Assembly (NCBI GenBank): GCA_034667225.1
Contig: JAXDKG010000040.1
Coordinates: 62,001 to 126,000 of the forward strand
Length of the DNA stretch: 64,000 nt
From: DATMER01 sp034667225
GTDB taxonomy: Bacteria > Acidobacteriota > Thermoanaerobaculia > Multivoradales > UBA5704
Direction: 5' to 3'
Positions 55,008-64,000 of the stretch are shown piece after piece. Every line of letters begins with the position of its first letter. Within the stretch, counting starts at the first letter, position 1. Under the pieces are notes generated by a model, which saw only the letters and a list, made by a program, of their open reading frames with translations, had not been told where the DNA came from and did not search any database. Both the position numbers and the translations under genes were made by a program.

Positions 55008-56225
55008 ATGAGACTTCGATGGATGTGGCCGTGGGCCGCATTGTGCCTGTATGCCCTTCCAGGCTTTGGCCAGGAAAGGGTGTTGACGATCGACGAGGCG
55101 CTCGCCCTGGCCCGTGAGCAGGCCGCGAGCGTCGTGCTGGCCAAGGGCCGGATCGAGGAGGCCCGGGCCAGACAGGCCCAGGCCGGGCGCCGGTTTCAGG
55201 AAAACCCGGCCCTGGAGGTGAACGGGGGCTATCGGCGTGCCGAGGATGACCATCTCGACTTCGAAGCGGCCCTCTCCCAGGGCCTTTACGACCGCAACCG
55301 AAGAGCCGCCCGCGTCGCGGGAGCACAGGCCGCAGTCGAACGGGCGGAAGCGGAGCTGGACGACGCTCGGCGGCTGCTCCTGCGGGACGTCTGGACCACG
55401 TTCTTCCGCGGCCTGAACGCCATGGACCGGGTGGAGCTGCTGACCCGCGTCCGGCAGGCCGGCGACGAGCTGCTGGCCGCGACCGAGCGGCGGTACGAAT
55501 CCGGCGAGGGCACCGCGCTGGAGCTGAACCGCGCCCGCGTCGCCGCCGCGAGCGCCAGGGCCGAGCAGAGCGGGGCAGAGGCCGAGGCCAGCTCGGTGCT
55601 GGCAGAGCTCAAGGCATTGCTCGGCCTCCCCCCCGGGGAGACTGTCGAAATCCGATTGGGTCCCGCTCTCCATCAACCGCCGGGCTTGGAGACCCTCCTC
55701 GCTGGGCTCGACTTGCGTCCCGACCTCCGGGCCATCGCGGCCGAGCTCCGCGAGGCCGAGGCCGAAGTGCGGCTCGGGCAGGCGCTGGCCCGGCCCGGCC
55801 TGGGAGTGCGCGGCGGCGTGGGCCGGGAGGAGGGAGCGGACATCGTCACGGCGGGAGTCGTCGTGAGCCTGCCTTTTCACGACCGCGGCCAGGAGACCCT
55901 CGCCGTCGGCCAGGCCCGGACCGCCGCCCTCCGCCAAGCCCTCGAAGCTGCCCGGAAAGCCGCCGACGCCGAGATCCGGGGACGGCACTCGGCCCTCTTG
56001 CGGCACCTCGCGGCAGTTCGGGAGCTGGAGCAGACGGCCCTTCCTGCCCTGGAGGACAACGAGTCACTCGCATTGAAGAGCTTCGACGCCGGCGAGATCG
56101 ATCTGGGGGAGCTTCTCCTCATCCGCCGCGAGATCCTGGAAACCCGCCTCACCTACCTGGAAAGCCTCCTCGACGTGTCCCTGACGCGCTTCGAGCTGGA
56201 GGCAGCCGCCGGAGCCCTGCCATGA
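55008..56225 (+). CDS. TolC-family outer-membrane efflux channel (CusC/CzcC type)
   Basis: 405 aa with a signal peptide (WAALCLYALPGFGQ). The rest is two repeats of long Ala/Glu/Arg-rich helices, with LTIDEALALAREQ at the start and RRYESGEGTALELNRAR in the first repeat, as in the outer-membrane part of heavy-metal RND pumps. No lipobox, unlike CusC. GAGAGGTG precedes the ATG. The stop overlaps the adaptor start (ATGA). Confidence 0.9.
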   Translation: MRLRWMWPWAALCLYALPGFGQERVLTIDEALALAREQAASVVLAKGRIEEARARQAQAGRRFQENPALEVNGGYRRAEDDHLDFEAALSQGLYDRNRRAARVAGAQAAVERAEAELDDARRLLLRDVWTTFFRGLNAMDRVELLTRVRQAGDELLAATERRYESGEGTALELNRARVAAASARAEQSGAEAEASSVLAELKALLGLPPGETVEIRLGPALHQPPGLETLLAGLDLRPDLRAIAAELREAEAEVRLGQALARPGLGVRGGVGREEGADIVTAGVVVSLPFHDRGQETLAVGQARTAALRQALEAARKAADAEIRGRHSALLRHLAAVRELEQTALPALEDNESLALKSFDAGEIDLGELLLIRREILETRLTYLESLLDVSLTRFELEAAAGALP

Positions 56226-57451
56226 GCACGAGAGCCTGGATGATCTGGATCGCCCTGCTTCTCCCCCTCGCCGCAAGCACCGCCTGTGGCGGCAGGGAGA
56301 AGGAGGAAGCCCACGAGGAGACCGGGGATCACGCGGGAGAGGAGAAAGGCGCCGAAGTCCAGGCAGAGGAAGGGGTGCTCGTGGTGGACGCCGAAGTGCT
56401 CCGTGACCTGAAGCTCACCACCTTTCCGGCCGAACTGCGCCCGGGAGGGGAGGGGGTGACCGCCCTCGGTGAGCTGAAGGTGAACGGAGACGCCTACGCC
56501 GAGGCGGGCTCACCCATCCCCGCCCGGATCGTGCGCCTGATCGCGAGCCCGGGGCAGGCTGTGCGGCGGGGCCAGCCTCTGGCCGAGCTGCAGAGTGTGG
56601 AGCTTGGACAGGCGCGGGCGCAACGGACCGGCGCCGCCGCTCGGGCGGAGCTCGCCCGTCAGACTGTCGAACGGAAGCGTGGGCTTGCCGCGGATCGGAT
56701 CGTCTCGCGAGGCGAGCTGCAGCGGGCCGAGGCCGAGGCAGCCGAGGCGGCGGCGGAGCTGAGGGCAGCCGAGGCGTCCGTCGAAGCCCTGGGAGTGGGG
56801 AGAGGCAGCATCGGCATCGGCGGGGGCGGGGGAGGGGGCGGACTCTCCGGCTTCACGCTGCTCTCGCCCGTGTCCGGGACCGTGCTGGAGCGTACAGCCG
56901 TTCAGGGCCAGTCGGCCGATCCTTCCCAGGCCCTGTTCCGCATCGGTGACCTTTCGCAACTCTGGCTCGTGGTGCAGGCCCCGGAGCGGGACGTCGTCCG
57001 GATGCGGACCGGCTCGTCCGCGGAGATCACGCTGGCGGCCCTCCCCGGACAGAAGCTCCGCGGGACCATCGCCTGGATAGGCCGCGAGGTGGACGCCCAC
57101 TCGCGGACCGTGCCCGTCCGCATCGTCATTCCCAATCAGGACGGGCGGCTCAAGCCGGGGATGTTCGCCACCGCCTTTATCGAGACCGGCGCCCAAGGGG
57201 AGCAAGTGGTGGCCGTGCCCGCCATCGCCCTGCAGCGCATGGACGACCAGTGGGTGGTCTTTCTTCCCCGAGGCCTTCCCCGAGGCAATGGCAGGTTCGA
57301 GGTGCGGCCGGTGGAGCGCGGGCGGGACCTCGGAGACGAGGTGGCGATCCTCTCCGGGCTGAAGCCGGGGGAGCGCGTCGTGGACGAGGGCGCCTTCGTG
57401 CTCCGCGCGGAGGCCGAAAAGGGCGAAGGCGGCGGCGAGCACCACCACTAG
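56222..57451 (+). CDS. RND periplasmic adaptor (CusB/CzcB type)
   Basis: 409 aa. The signal sequence ends in a lipobox-like AASTAC, so it is probably a lipoprotein of the inner membrane. A short acidic His-containing stretch (EEAHEETGDH) follows. Then a barrel-sandwich half (ARIVRLIASPGQAVRRGQPLAEL), a helical hairpin (about 120-190), a Gly-rich loop, the second half (SPVSGTVLERTAVQGQ) and a beta-barrel. The C-terminus is GEHHH. Joins the pump to the channel. Confidence 0.92.
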   Translation: MSTRAWMIWIALLLPLAASTACGGREKEEAHEETGDHAGEEKGAEVQAEEGVLVVDAEVLRDLKLTTFPAELRPGGEGVTALGELKVNGDAYAEAGSPIPARIVRLIASPGQAVRRGQPLAELQSVELGQARAQRTGAAARAELARQTVERKRGLAADRIVSRGELQRAEAEAAEAAAELRAAEASVEALGVGRGSIGIGGGGGGGGLSGFTLLSPVSGTVLERTAVQGQSADPSQALFRIGDLSQLWLVVQAPERDVVRMRTGSSAEITLAALPGQKLRGTIAWIGREVDAHSRTVPVRIVIPNQDGRLKPGMFATAFIETGAQGEQVVAVPAIALQRMDDQWVVFLPRGLPRGNGRFEVRPVERGRDLGDEVAILSGLKPGERVVDEGAFVLRAEAEKGEGGGEHHH

Positions 57452-57459
57452 GAGCACCT

Positions 57460-60400
57460 ATGATCGAGAAAATCCTGCGCGGCTCCTTCGCAAAACCCGC
57501 CCTGACCGTTCTCCTGGTCCTCGCCGCGGCCGTGGCCGGCGCGGTATGGCTCACCGAGCTTCAGCGCGACGTCTTCCCCGACCTCGCGACTCCGGTCTTC
57601 AGCGTCTTCGTCCAGAACCCGGCCATGGGCGCCGAGGAGCTGGAGACCGGCGTGGCCATACCCCTGGAGGTCGCGCTCTCGGGTCTTCCCGACGTGCGCC
57701 GCATCCGTTCGAGCTCCCAGCCAGGCGTGGCCCTGGTCCGGATCGAGTTCGAGCCCGACGCCGACTATTACCTCTCGCGCCAGCTCGTCACCGAACGTGT
57801 CAACGAGGTGGCACGGGACCTCCCCTCGGGCACCGACGCGCCGCTCGTCTCCAGCCTCACGGGCCGGCTCAACGAAGTCGTGGAGATCGTCCTCGAAGCG
57901 GAGCACGGCACGGCCGGCCTCATGGAGCTGCGCGACCTGGCGGACTACGAGGTGAGGAACCGTCTCTCCGGAGTGCCCGGGGTGGCGGCGGTCGAGGTGC
58001 TCGGCGGGCACCTGCGGCAGTTCCAGGTTCAGCTCGACCCCGAGCGCATGGCGGCCCTGGGCGTGACCCTGGGGGAAGTGATGACATCGGTCGAAAGGTC
58101 CAACGAGAACGCCGCCGGGGGCTTCGTCGCCCAGGGACCGATCGAATGGACGGTGCGCGCCGTGGGCAGGGCGGAGAACGTCGGCGACCTGCGGGCAACC
58201 GTTGTCGCCGTGCGCGACACCACCCCCGTGCTGCTGGGCGATGTGGCCGAGGTGAGGGAGGCCCCGGCAGTGCGCCGCGGCATGGCGCACGGGCTGGGCT
58301 CCGAGATCGTCAACTGCCGGATCACCAAGCAGTTCGGCGCCGATACCGTGTCGGTGGCGCGCGGCGTGCGCGCCGCCATCGAGGACCTCCAGAAGAGCAT
58401 GCCGCCGGGGGTGCGGGTGCGCATCCTTTACGACCAGTCGGAGCTGATCTCGTCCGCCCTGGGCGGGGTGGGCAGAGCCGTTCTCCTGGGAGCGGTGCTG
58501 GTCGTGGCGGTCCTCTTCCTGCTCCTGGGGAACCTGCGGGCCGCGCTCATCGTCACCGTCACGCTCCCGCTCTCGATCGCGCTGGCCGGATTGATCCTGA
58601 AGCCGGCCGGCATCGGCCTCAACACCCTGACGCTCGGAGGGCTCGCGATCGCCGTGGGCCTGCTGGTGGACGCCGCCATCATCCTGACCGAGAACGTCTA
58701 TCACCGCCTGACCGTCTCTTCGAAAGAGAGGACGCGGCGGGAGGTGGTGCTTGCCGCCGCTGTCGAGGTGGGCCGTCCCATCGCTTTTGCGACCTTGATC
58801 GTGATCGCGGTCTTCACGCCGCTCTTTGCCATGAGCGGCATCGAGGGGCGCATGTACCGGCCGCTCGCAGCGGCGGTGGTGGCATCCATGGCCGCCTCGC
58901 TCGCTCTTGCCGTTACCCTGGTGCCGGTTCTCGCCGGGTGGCTGCTCCGACCCGCGCAGCCGGGTAAAGAAGAGGATGTAGCCATCATCCGCCGCATCAA
59001 GGCGGTTTACGCCCCGCTGCTCGACCGCTGCATGCGCCGGGCAGGACTCGTGCGGGTGCTGGCGCTCGCAATCACCATCCCCGCCTTGTTCCTCGCCTCC
59101 CGGATTGGCTCCGACTTCATGCCGAGCCTGGACGAGGGGGCGCTCCTGCTCCAGACCATCCTTCCTCCCGAAGCTTCCCTGGAGGAGGTGGACCGCCGCA
59201 ACCACCGGGTCGAGGACGTGCTCCGCAAGTTCCCGGAGGTCCGCGAGGTCGTGCGGCGGACCGGCCGCGCCGAGCGCACCGAGGACCCGATGCCACATGT
59301 GGTCTCGGACGTGCTCGTGGTGCTCAATCCCGAGCGCTCCCGGCCCATGGAGGAACTGGAACAGGAGATGCGGGAAAAGCTGGAGAAGGTCCCGGGGGTC
59401 GCGGTGCTTTTCACCACCCCCCTTGGAATGCGGATCGACGAGGGCCTCGGCGGCACTCCCGCGGACATCCAGGTCCGCATCTATGGTCCCGACCTCGACC
59501 GGCTGGCCCGCCTGGCCGAAGAGGCCCGGGAACTGATGGAAGGCGTCGAAGGGATCGCCGACCTTCGGGCCGAGGAGCTGACCGGCCTGCCGCAGGTCAG
59601 GATCACGGTCGACCGCGAGGCTGTGGCGCGGGTCGGGCTCGCTCCTGCTGACGTGATCGACGCTCTCCGGATCGGGCTTGCCGGCGAAGAGGTGTCGCAG
59701 GTCTGGGTGGGACAGCGCCGCTTCGACCTCGTCGTGAAGCTTGCGGACGACCGGCGCGGCGACCTCTCGGCCCTCTCGTCCCTCCTGATCGACGGCCGGA
59801 ACGGGACCCGTATCCCCCTGGGGCAGCTCGCCAGGGTGGAGCGCACCTTCGGCCCCGCCTCCCTCCAGCGCGAGGCGGGAAGCCGGCGGATCGCGGTGGA
59901 GGCGAGCGTCGCCGGCCGGGACCTGGGGAGCACGGCCGCCGAGGTGCGCGAGCGCCTGGCCGAGGGGCTCAAACTACCCACCGGCTACTTCTTCGACATC
60001 GGCGGCCGGGTCGAGAACCAGGCGCGGGCCTTGCGCTCCCTGGGCCTCGCCATCGCCGTGGCCCTGCTCGCCGTCCTCGTGCTCCTCTACCTGGCCTTGG
60101 GGTCCTTCGCCGAGACGATGGTGATCCTCGCCACCCTGCCGGACGCCTTCGTGGGCGGCATCGTCGCCCTCTGGCTGGCGGGGGAGACCTGGAACGTCTC
60201 CTCCCTGGTCGGGCTCATCGGCCTCTTCGGCATCGCGGTGCAGAACGGCCTCGTCCTGGTCTCGCAGACCCGCTCTCTGATCGCGGAAGGACGGCCCTTC
60301 GAGGAAGCCCTCCGGGAGGCGTCCATCGGCCGCGTGCGCCCCAAGCTGATGACGGCAGGCTGCGCGATGCTGGGGCTGCTGCCGCTGCTCGTCCTGAACC

Positions 60401-60624
60401 TCCACGGCTCCGAGATCGAGCGGCCTCTTGCGGTGGTGATGGTTGGCGGGCTCGTGACCTCGACCCTCTTCACCCTGCTCGCGCTGCCGACCTTCTATCA
60501 TTGGGTCCATCAGATGCAGGGCTACGAGGGTGGGACGCCACAGGCCTCGGGAGGTGGGCGCAGGCGCACGATCACCACCTTGGAATCACTGAATCCGGGG
60601 CCGAAGAAGCCCTGCGAGGAGTAG
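57460..60624 (+). CDS. Heavy-metal RND efflux pump (CusA/CzcA type)
   Basis: 1054 aa, with 12 expected helices and two large periplasmic loops. In helix 4 VGLLVDAAIILTEN holds one Asp and one Glu, lacking the extra Asp of CzcA; that is nearer CusA-like (Cu/Ag) pumps, so substrate is left open. SDFMPSLDEGALL and QRRFDLVVKL are typical of the HME group. The ATG at 57460 has GGAG 5 nt upstream. After the normal end (near HQMQGYEGG) a roughly 30-residue low-complexity tail runs 103 bp into the convergent gene. Confidence 0.94.
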   Translation: MIEKILRGSFAKPALTVLLVLAAAVAGAVWLTELQRDVFPDLATPVFSVFVQNPAMGAEELETGVAIPLEVALSGLPDVRRIRSSSQPGVALVRIEFEPDADYYLSRQLVTERVNEVARDLPSGTDAPLVSSLTGRLNEVVEIVLEAEHGTAGLMELRDLADYEVRNRLSGVPGVAAVEVLGGHLRQFQVQLDPERMAALGVTLGEVMTSVERSNENAAGGFVAQGPIEWTVRAVGRAENVGDLRATVVAVRDTTPVLLGDVAEVREAPAVRRGMAHGLGSEIVNCRITKQFGADTVSVARGVRAAIEDLQKSMPPGVRVRILYDQSELISSALGGVGRAVLLGAVLVVAVLFLLLGNLRAALIVTVTLPLSIALAGLILKPAGIGLNTLTLGGLAIAVGLLVDAAIILTENVYHRLTVSSKERTRREVVLAAAVEVGRPIAFATLIVIAVFTPLFAMSGIEGRMYRPLAAAVVASMAASLALAVTLVPVLAGWLLRPAQPGKEEDVAIIRRIKAVYAPLLDRCMRRAGLVRVLALAITIPALFLASRIGSDFMPSLDEGALLLQTILPPEASLEEVDRRNHRVEDVLRKFPEVREVVRRTGRAERTEDPMPHVVSDVLVVLNPERSRPMEELEQEMREKLEKVPGVAVLFTTPLGMRIDEGLGGTPADIQVRIYGPDLDRLARLAEEARELMEGVEGIADLRAEELTGLPQVRITVDREAVARVGLAPADVIDALRIGLAGEEVSQVWVGQRRFDLVVKLADDRRGDLSALSSLLIDGRNGTRIPLGQLARVERTFGPASLQREAGSRRIAVEASVAGRDLGSTAAEVRERLAEGLKLPTGYFFDIGGRVENQARALRSLGLAIAVALLAVLVLLYLALGSFAETMVILATLPDAFVGGIVALWLAGETWNVSSLVGLIGLFGIAVQNGLVLVSQTRSLIAEGRPFEEALREASIGRVRPKLMTAGCAMLGLLPLLVLNLHGSEIERPLAVVMVGGLVTSTLFTLLALPTFYHWVHQMQGYEGGTPQASGGGRRRTITTLESLNPGPKKPCEE

Positions 60625-62267
60625 CTCTCGAACAGGGCGCGCCGCTCCTCCAGGTAGGAGCGGTCCAGGACCAGGGTGTTGACTCCCATACCGAACTTCA
60701 TCATGCAGAGGAGGCGATCGGAAGGGAAGTTCTGGTCCATGTCCACCTGGTACGTACCGTACCCGGAGGGAAAGTAGCCCGAGTAACCGTTGTGCAGCGG
60801 CCGATGGTGGTCGATCTGGGCGAACATCCGCCACGTCTCCACCTCGTAGTCGGAGACGTGCAGCCCGCGCGGCAGCGGGAGGTGCGCCACGATCAGCTTC
60901 CCCGGCTGCTTGCGCAACCAGCTCGTCCAGGCGGTGCGCGGGCTCGCGGGGGTCGGCACCAGAACGCCGGGAGACGCGAGGTTCTCGGTTGCCGCCAGCA
61001 CCCCCAGGGCAAGAGCGAGAATCCTGCCGGTACTTCCGCGCCAGGAGGCGAGACGGGCCAGGGCCAGCGCGGCCAACGCCGCAAGCACCGCCTGGGAGAT
61101 CGCCACGGCGCGGAAAGGGCTGCGCAGCGTGCTGAGGCCGGGCACCACCTCCCGCAGACTGGCGAAGGGCCGCCAATCCCCGATCCTCAGGTTGAGACCG
61201 AGCGCGAGAAGCCCGCCACCCGCGGCGCAGACGAGAAGGCAGACGATCCAGAGCTTTCGCTCCCCCTGGCGCCAACCCACCCAAGCTCCTGCCACCCCCA
61301 GACCGAGAAGTAGAAAACCGGGGAAGAGCCCCCCCGTATCCCCCGCATACGAGTCCTCGCGGGGCGGAAAGGCGAGGCGCGAGGAACTGGGGCGGGTCGT
61401 GAAGTCCCGGGCCTGGGCCGAAAGGGCAGCCACGACCTCCTCGGAGCGCGTGAACCCGTACTTCTCATGAAAGGAGCTGACCGTGCGGGCGATGGGCGAG
61501 AGAACGATGGCCCCGACGATCGCCAGAGCGCCGAGCGTCGCGATCGACCGGGCGCGGAACCTCTGCTCCGCCAGCGCCACGAGCCCGGCCAGGAGAAGAA
61601 AAGGGAGGCTCAGCAGCGCCATCTGCTCCCCCGCGAGGAACTGAGCGGCGAACGACAGGACCGCCAGCGCGGCGGGTCGCCACCCGCCCTCCTCCCCAAA
61701 GCGAATCAGGGCTGCGAGCGCCCAGATCGTGCCGAAGAGGGGGAGCACGGGGAGCACCCCCAGAACCTTGGCGGTATAGGGCAGGGTGACGCCGGCGAGC
61801 GCCGCGAGGAGGGCCGTATTGCGCGGCGAACCGAGCGCCCGCGCCAGGCTCCGGGTGGCGAGACCGTTGCAGACCAGGGTGCACAGAATCGCCAGGTTGT
61901 AGATCGCGGCCGGCGGAGCACCCATCCACCAGAGAGGCGAGAGGGCGACCCCCTGCAGGAGCAGCGGCTCCGAGAAGGTGAAGGTCCCTTCGAGCGGATG
62001 GAAGATGGGAGCGTTCCAGAGCCCGAGAAAGCCGTGCGGCACGCGGTCCGCGTCCCACCACAAGGTCCACAGATTGAACAGCGGAACGGTGGCCTCGTGC
62101 TCGGTCCCCAGCGGCAGAGCGCTGGCGATGGAAGGCAGGAGGGGCCAGGTGGCCACGATCGCCGCCAGCAGGCAGAGGACGAACGGGACCGGCATGGGCC
62201 GCAGGCGGCGCAGCAGGGGATGGAGGGTCATAGAGAGGGGGGTCCAGGTGCGTCGGAGGGGCCTCAT
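60522..62267 (-). CDS. Polytopic membrane protein, possible GT-C glycosyltransferase
   Basis: 581 aa with about 11-12 hydrophobic segments and a short soluble C-terminus (about 440-581). The first loop carries acidic and His residues (LGTEHEATV) and the pattern NLWTLWWDADRV, as in membrane glycosyltransferases that use lipid-linked sugars, but no catalytic site is proved. The ATG at 62267 has GGAG 5 nt upstream and beats GTG at 62273. Its 3' end overlaps the RND pump gene tail to tail. Confidence 0.65.
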   Translation of the reverse strand: MRPLRRTWTPLSMTLHPLLRRLRPMPVPFVLCLLAAIVATWPLLPSIASALPLGTEHEATVPLFNLWTLWWDADRVPHGFLGLWNAPIFHPLEGTFTFSEPLLLQGVALSPLWWMGAPPAAIYNLAILCTLVCNGLATRSLARALGSPRNTALLAALAGVTLPYTAKVLGVLPVLPLFGTIWALAALIRFGEEGGWRPAALAVLSFAAQFLAGEQMALLSLPFLLLAGLVALAEQRFRARSIATLGALAIVGAIVLSPIARTVSSFHEKYGFTRSEEVVAALSAQARDFTTRPSSSRLAFPPREDSYAGDTGGLFPGFLLLGLGVAGAWVGWRQGERKLWIVCLLVCAAGGGLLALGLNLRIGDWRPFASLREVVPGLSTLRSPFRAVAISQAVLAALAALALARLASWRGSTGRILALALGVLAATENLASPGVLVPTPASPRTAWTSWLRKQPGKLIVAHLPLPRGLHVSDYEVETWRMFAQIDHHRPLHNGYSGYFPSGYGTYQVDMDQNFPSDRLLCMMKFGMGVNTLVLDRSYLEERRALFESYSSQGFFGPGFSDSKVVIVRLRPPPEACGVPPS

Positions 62268-62305
62268 TGCCACTCCGACGCACGCTGGATTCGGGCGAAA
62301 GACTA

Positions 62306-63337
62306 CTACTGCTCTTCGGGTCCGGCGAGGGCCCGCGTCACGTCAGCCATCACGTCCTGCAGGCTGGCGCCCTTGAGCCCTGCGGCGAAGCCGTCCTTGG
62401 CCGCAGGAGTCAATCCCTTCTTGGTCACTTCATAGCGGCCTTCCGGGGAGAGAACCAGATAGGTGCCGTCCTCGCGCGGGGTCAGGAACAGCAGGTAGGA
62501 GTGGCCCATCTTGTAGCTCGGGTCCTCGTCGAAGCGGTTCTCCTCGTTGCCGTTCTGGAAGAGGACGAAGGACTCGCCGGCCTTGAGATCGCCCTTGCGG
62601 CTGCTCTTGACTTCGAAGGACACCCGCTGCGTGGAGATGCGCTGGACGCCGCTGCCGTCCGGGTAACGGGTCTCGATGGCGTCGCCCTCGGCCACGCCGA
62701 TCACCTTCGCGACCACGACCTCGCTGGACTGGCGCGTGGCCTGCCGGATGCTGCGGGGGTGGTGGTACCAGAAAGCGTGGAAGCGGGGCGTGTCCACCTC
62801 GCCCTCGTGGTCCTCGTGCTCCGCCGGGTCGGTGGTCAGCCGGTTGCCGTACATCGAGCCGATTTCGTTGACGTTCCCCTGGACGATCTGGTAGTGGGTG
62901 CCGATGTCGTACCAGTAGCCGCCACCCATGCAGCCGCCGTCATTGGAGTGATCGAGGCCGAAGGTGTGGCCGATCTCCTGGCAGTGGACGCCGCGGGCGG
63001 CGTTCGTGGTCCACGAGTAGTAGGTGTTCAGCTGCGCGGTCGCCCTGAGGATGGTGCAACCACTGTAGTTGGTGATGCTGGCGAGACCGCCCCAGCCGGT
63101 GTTGCCGGAGTTGGCGTTGAAGACATAGGTCTCCTCGCCCGAGCTGACCGAAGAGAGATTGAGGATGGTCAGGTTGTTCCAATCGCTGACCGCCGCGCTC
63201 GCGCTGCTGGTGGTATTGCGGATCCGCACATTGCGGTCCGCCTGAATCCAGCAACCCCACCGTTTCGCCTCGGCGGCATGACCCGCAAGCCCGCCGATGA
63301 GCAAAAACCCAGCAATTAGAACCGATTTCCTGTTCAT
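62306..63337 (-). CDS. Exported metalloprotease-like protein with altered zinc motif
   Basis: 343 aa with a signal peptide (SVLIAGFLLIGGLAGHAAEA). The central motif reads HCQEIGHTFGLDH: the metzincin pattern HExxHxxGxxH with Gln for the first His, and a His two residues earlier. A Met follows in GGCMGG and GSMYG, one of which could be the Met-turn. The C-terminal third (about 200-343) looks like a separate beta-rich domain (VVVAKVIGVAEGD, SYLLFLTP). GGAGG lies 7 nt before the ATG. Predicted extracellular; proteolysis uncertain. Confidence 0.75.
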   Translation of the reverse strand: MNRKSVLIAGFLLIGGLAGHAAEAKRWGCWIQADRNVRIRNTTSSASAAVSDWNNLTILNLSSVSSGEETYVFNANSGNTGWGGLASITNYSGCTILRATAQLNTYYSWTTNAARGVHCQEIGHTFGLDHSNDGGCMGGGYWYDIGTHYQIVQGNVNEIGSMYGNRLTTDPAEHEDHEGEVDTPRFHAFWYHHPRSIRQATRQSSEVVVAKVIGVAEGDAIETRYPDGSGVQRISTQRVSFEVKSSRKGDLKAGESFVLFQNGNEENRFDEDPSYKMGHSYLLFLTPREDGTYLVLSPEGRYEVTKKGLTPAAKDGFAAGLKGASLQDVMADVTRALAGPEEQ

Positions 63338-63729
63338 GTTCGTTGCCTCCGTGTTGACGTATCCACGTCAAAAAAGGTTGACATACGCACCCCATTCTGC
63401 GGCAGGGGCACTGCTGCACACACCGGTTCCACTACGCCGTGCGGCGGCGGAACCGCAAACACCTGCTGAAAGACGACTTAACTGGCCTTCAGAGATTCTT
63501 GACCGACTTCCCGAGGCTCCGAGTTTTGCCCTCGGCAGCCCGTTTGTTTCCTGCTACTAGTGTTGGTGCACCGGCGCGGAAAAACGGGACATGATCATGT
63601 CTTCCGCTTGCGGGCAGCTCGTGGACGAGGTGGGTGGCCGGATGGCGGCTTCTCGCCAGCGTCGCTCCCGTGTAATATGGATGTCTACCTGTCGAGGTTA
63701 CAGCGCTGCTGCGCGGGGAGAGTCTGTTG
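63338..63729. other. Intergenic region, no gene seen
   Basis: About 390 bp between divergently placed genes. It should hold both promoters. TAATAT at 63673-63678 is a possible -10 element for the barrel gene, without a good -35. A 100-codon open frame on the - strand has no support. Confidence 0.5.
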
Positions 63730-64000
63730 TTGGTAAGGTCGATTCTGGTCCGCGGAATCTTGCTGGTTGCGGGAGTCGCTTTCGGATGCATCTCGGCGCC
63801 GGCCTCGGCCCAGTTCTACTTCGGCGTCTCCGCCGGCATGTACCAGCCCGAGGATGAAGGCAAGAGCGGCACCGAGATCTTCGACGTGCGCGGCGGCTAC
63901 CGTGTCCGGCCCAGGGCCGGGTTCGAGTGGAGCTTCAGCCGGGTGACACTCGACGAGGCGGTCGATCCGGCGATCCTGCCGTTCGACTTCGACGAGTTCA
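63730..64000 (+). CDS. Outer-membrane beta-barrel protein, 3' partial
   Basis: Ninety residues to the window edge. TTG start (63730, or 63727) with GGGGAGAG 4-7 nt upstream; there is no in-frame ATG early enough. A signal peptide (LVRGILLVAGVAFGCISAPASAQ) is followed by alternating aromatic strands, FYFGVSAGMY and RVRPRAGFEWSFSRV, as in small porin or OmpA-like barrels. Function cannot be told from this part. Confidence 0.65.
   Translation, partial: MVRSILVRGILLVAGVAFGCISAPASAQFYFGVSAGMYQPEDEGKSGTEIFDVRGGYRVRPRAGFEWSFSRVTLDEAVDPAILPFDFDEF

Noticed and set aside
63489..63791. 100-codon - strand frame before the barrel gene
   Set aside because: No ribosome site, no recognisable features, overlaps the barrel gene's start on the other strand.

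Overview
The window is high-GC bacterial DNA with long, tightly packed genes. The combination of an acidobacterial-type FtsX permease (ADOP), a BlaI/BlaR1-type pair and large secreted or outer-membrane proteins suggests a member of the Acidobacteriota. This is inference from gene content; no rRNA or full tRNA gene is present to confirm it.

Positions 1-37277 (+ strand) are one long biosynthetic operon whose first gene is cut by the window edge. Genes overlap by 4 nt (ATGA) or lie a few bases apart. Domain order is: (C)-A-MT-T-C-A-T | KS-AT-ACP-aminotransferase-C | hydroxylase | hydroxylase | degenerate C-A-FkbM MT-T | free C | hydroxylase | degenerate C-A-T-C-A-T | C-A-T-E | C-eroded A-T-TE | secreted thioredoxin-like protein. 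Specificity codes read by eye (compared with codes I remember) give Thr-like with N-methylation, Gly, a malonate extension with beta-amination, two closely similar unassigned residues each next to SyrP-like hydroxylase genes, Asn, and a Cys-like residue that is epimerised. The last module has an adenylation domain that has lost its key motifs. The product should be an oxidised, methylated peptide-polyketide hybrid of at least six amino acids, released by a type I thioesterase.

Positions 37291-43635 (- strand) converge on that operon and form a second unit: a DUF3326 protein, a LanB-like protein with only the tRNA-dependent (N-terminal) domain, and an ADOP-type permease. Positions 43749-45928 (- strand) hold a BlaI-type repressor and an M56 sensor protease fused to ankyrin repeats, with a perfect 16-bp operator-like palindrome between them and a divergent ABC exporter (46071-47963).

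Positions 47964-48801 are gene-free apart from the 3' end of a tRNA, then selD and an MFS transporter. A TonB-dependent receptor and an exported peroxiredoxin follow on the - strand. Positions 54131-54571 are a striking array of 21 units of exactly 21 bp. It precedes a small Cys-rich exported protein and a heavy-metal RND efflux operon (outer-membrane channel, adaptor, pump). The window closes with a GT-C-like membrane protein, an exported metalloprotease-like protein with an altered zinc motif, and the start of an outer-membrane barrel protein cut by the right edge.
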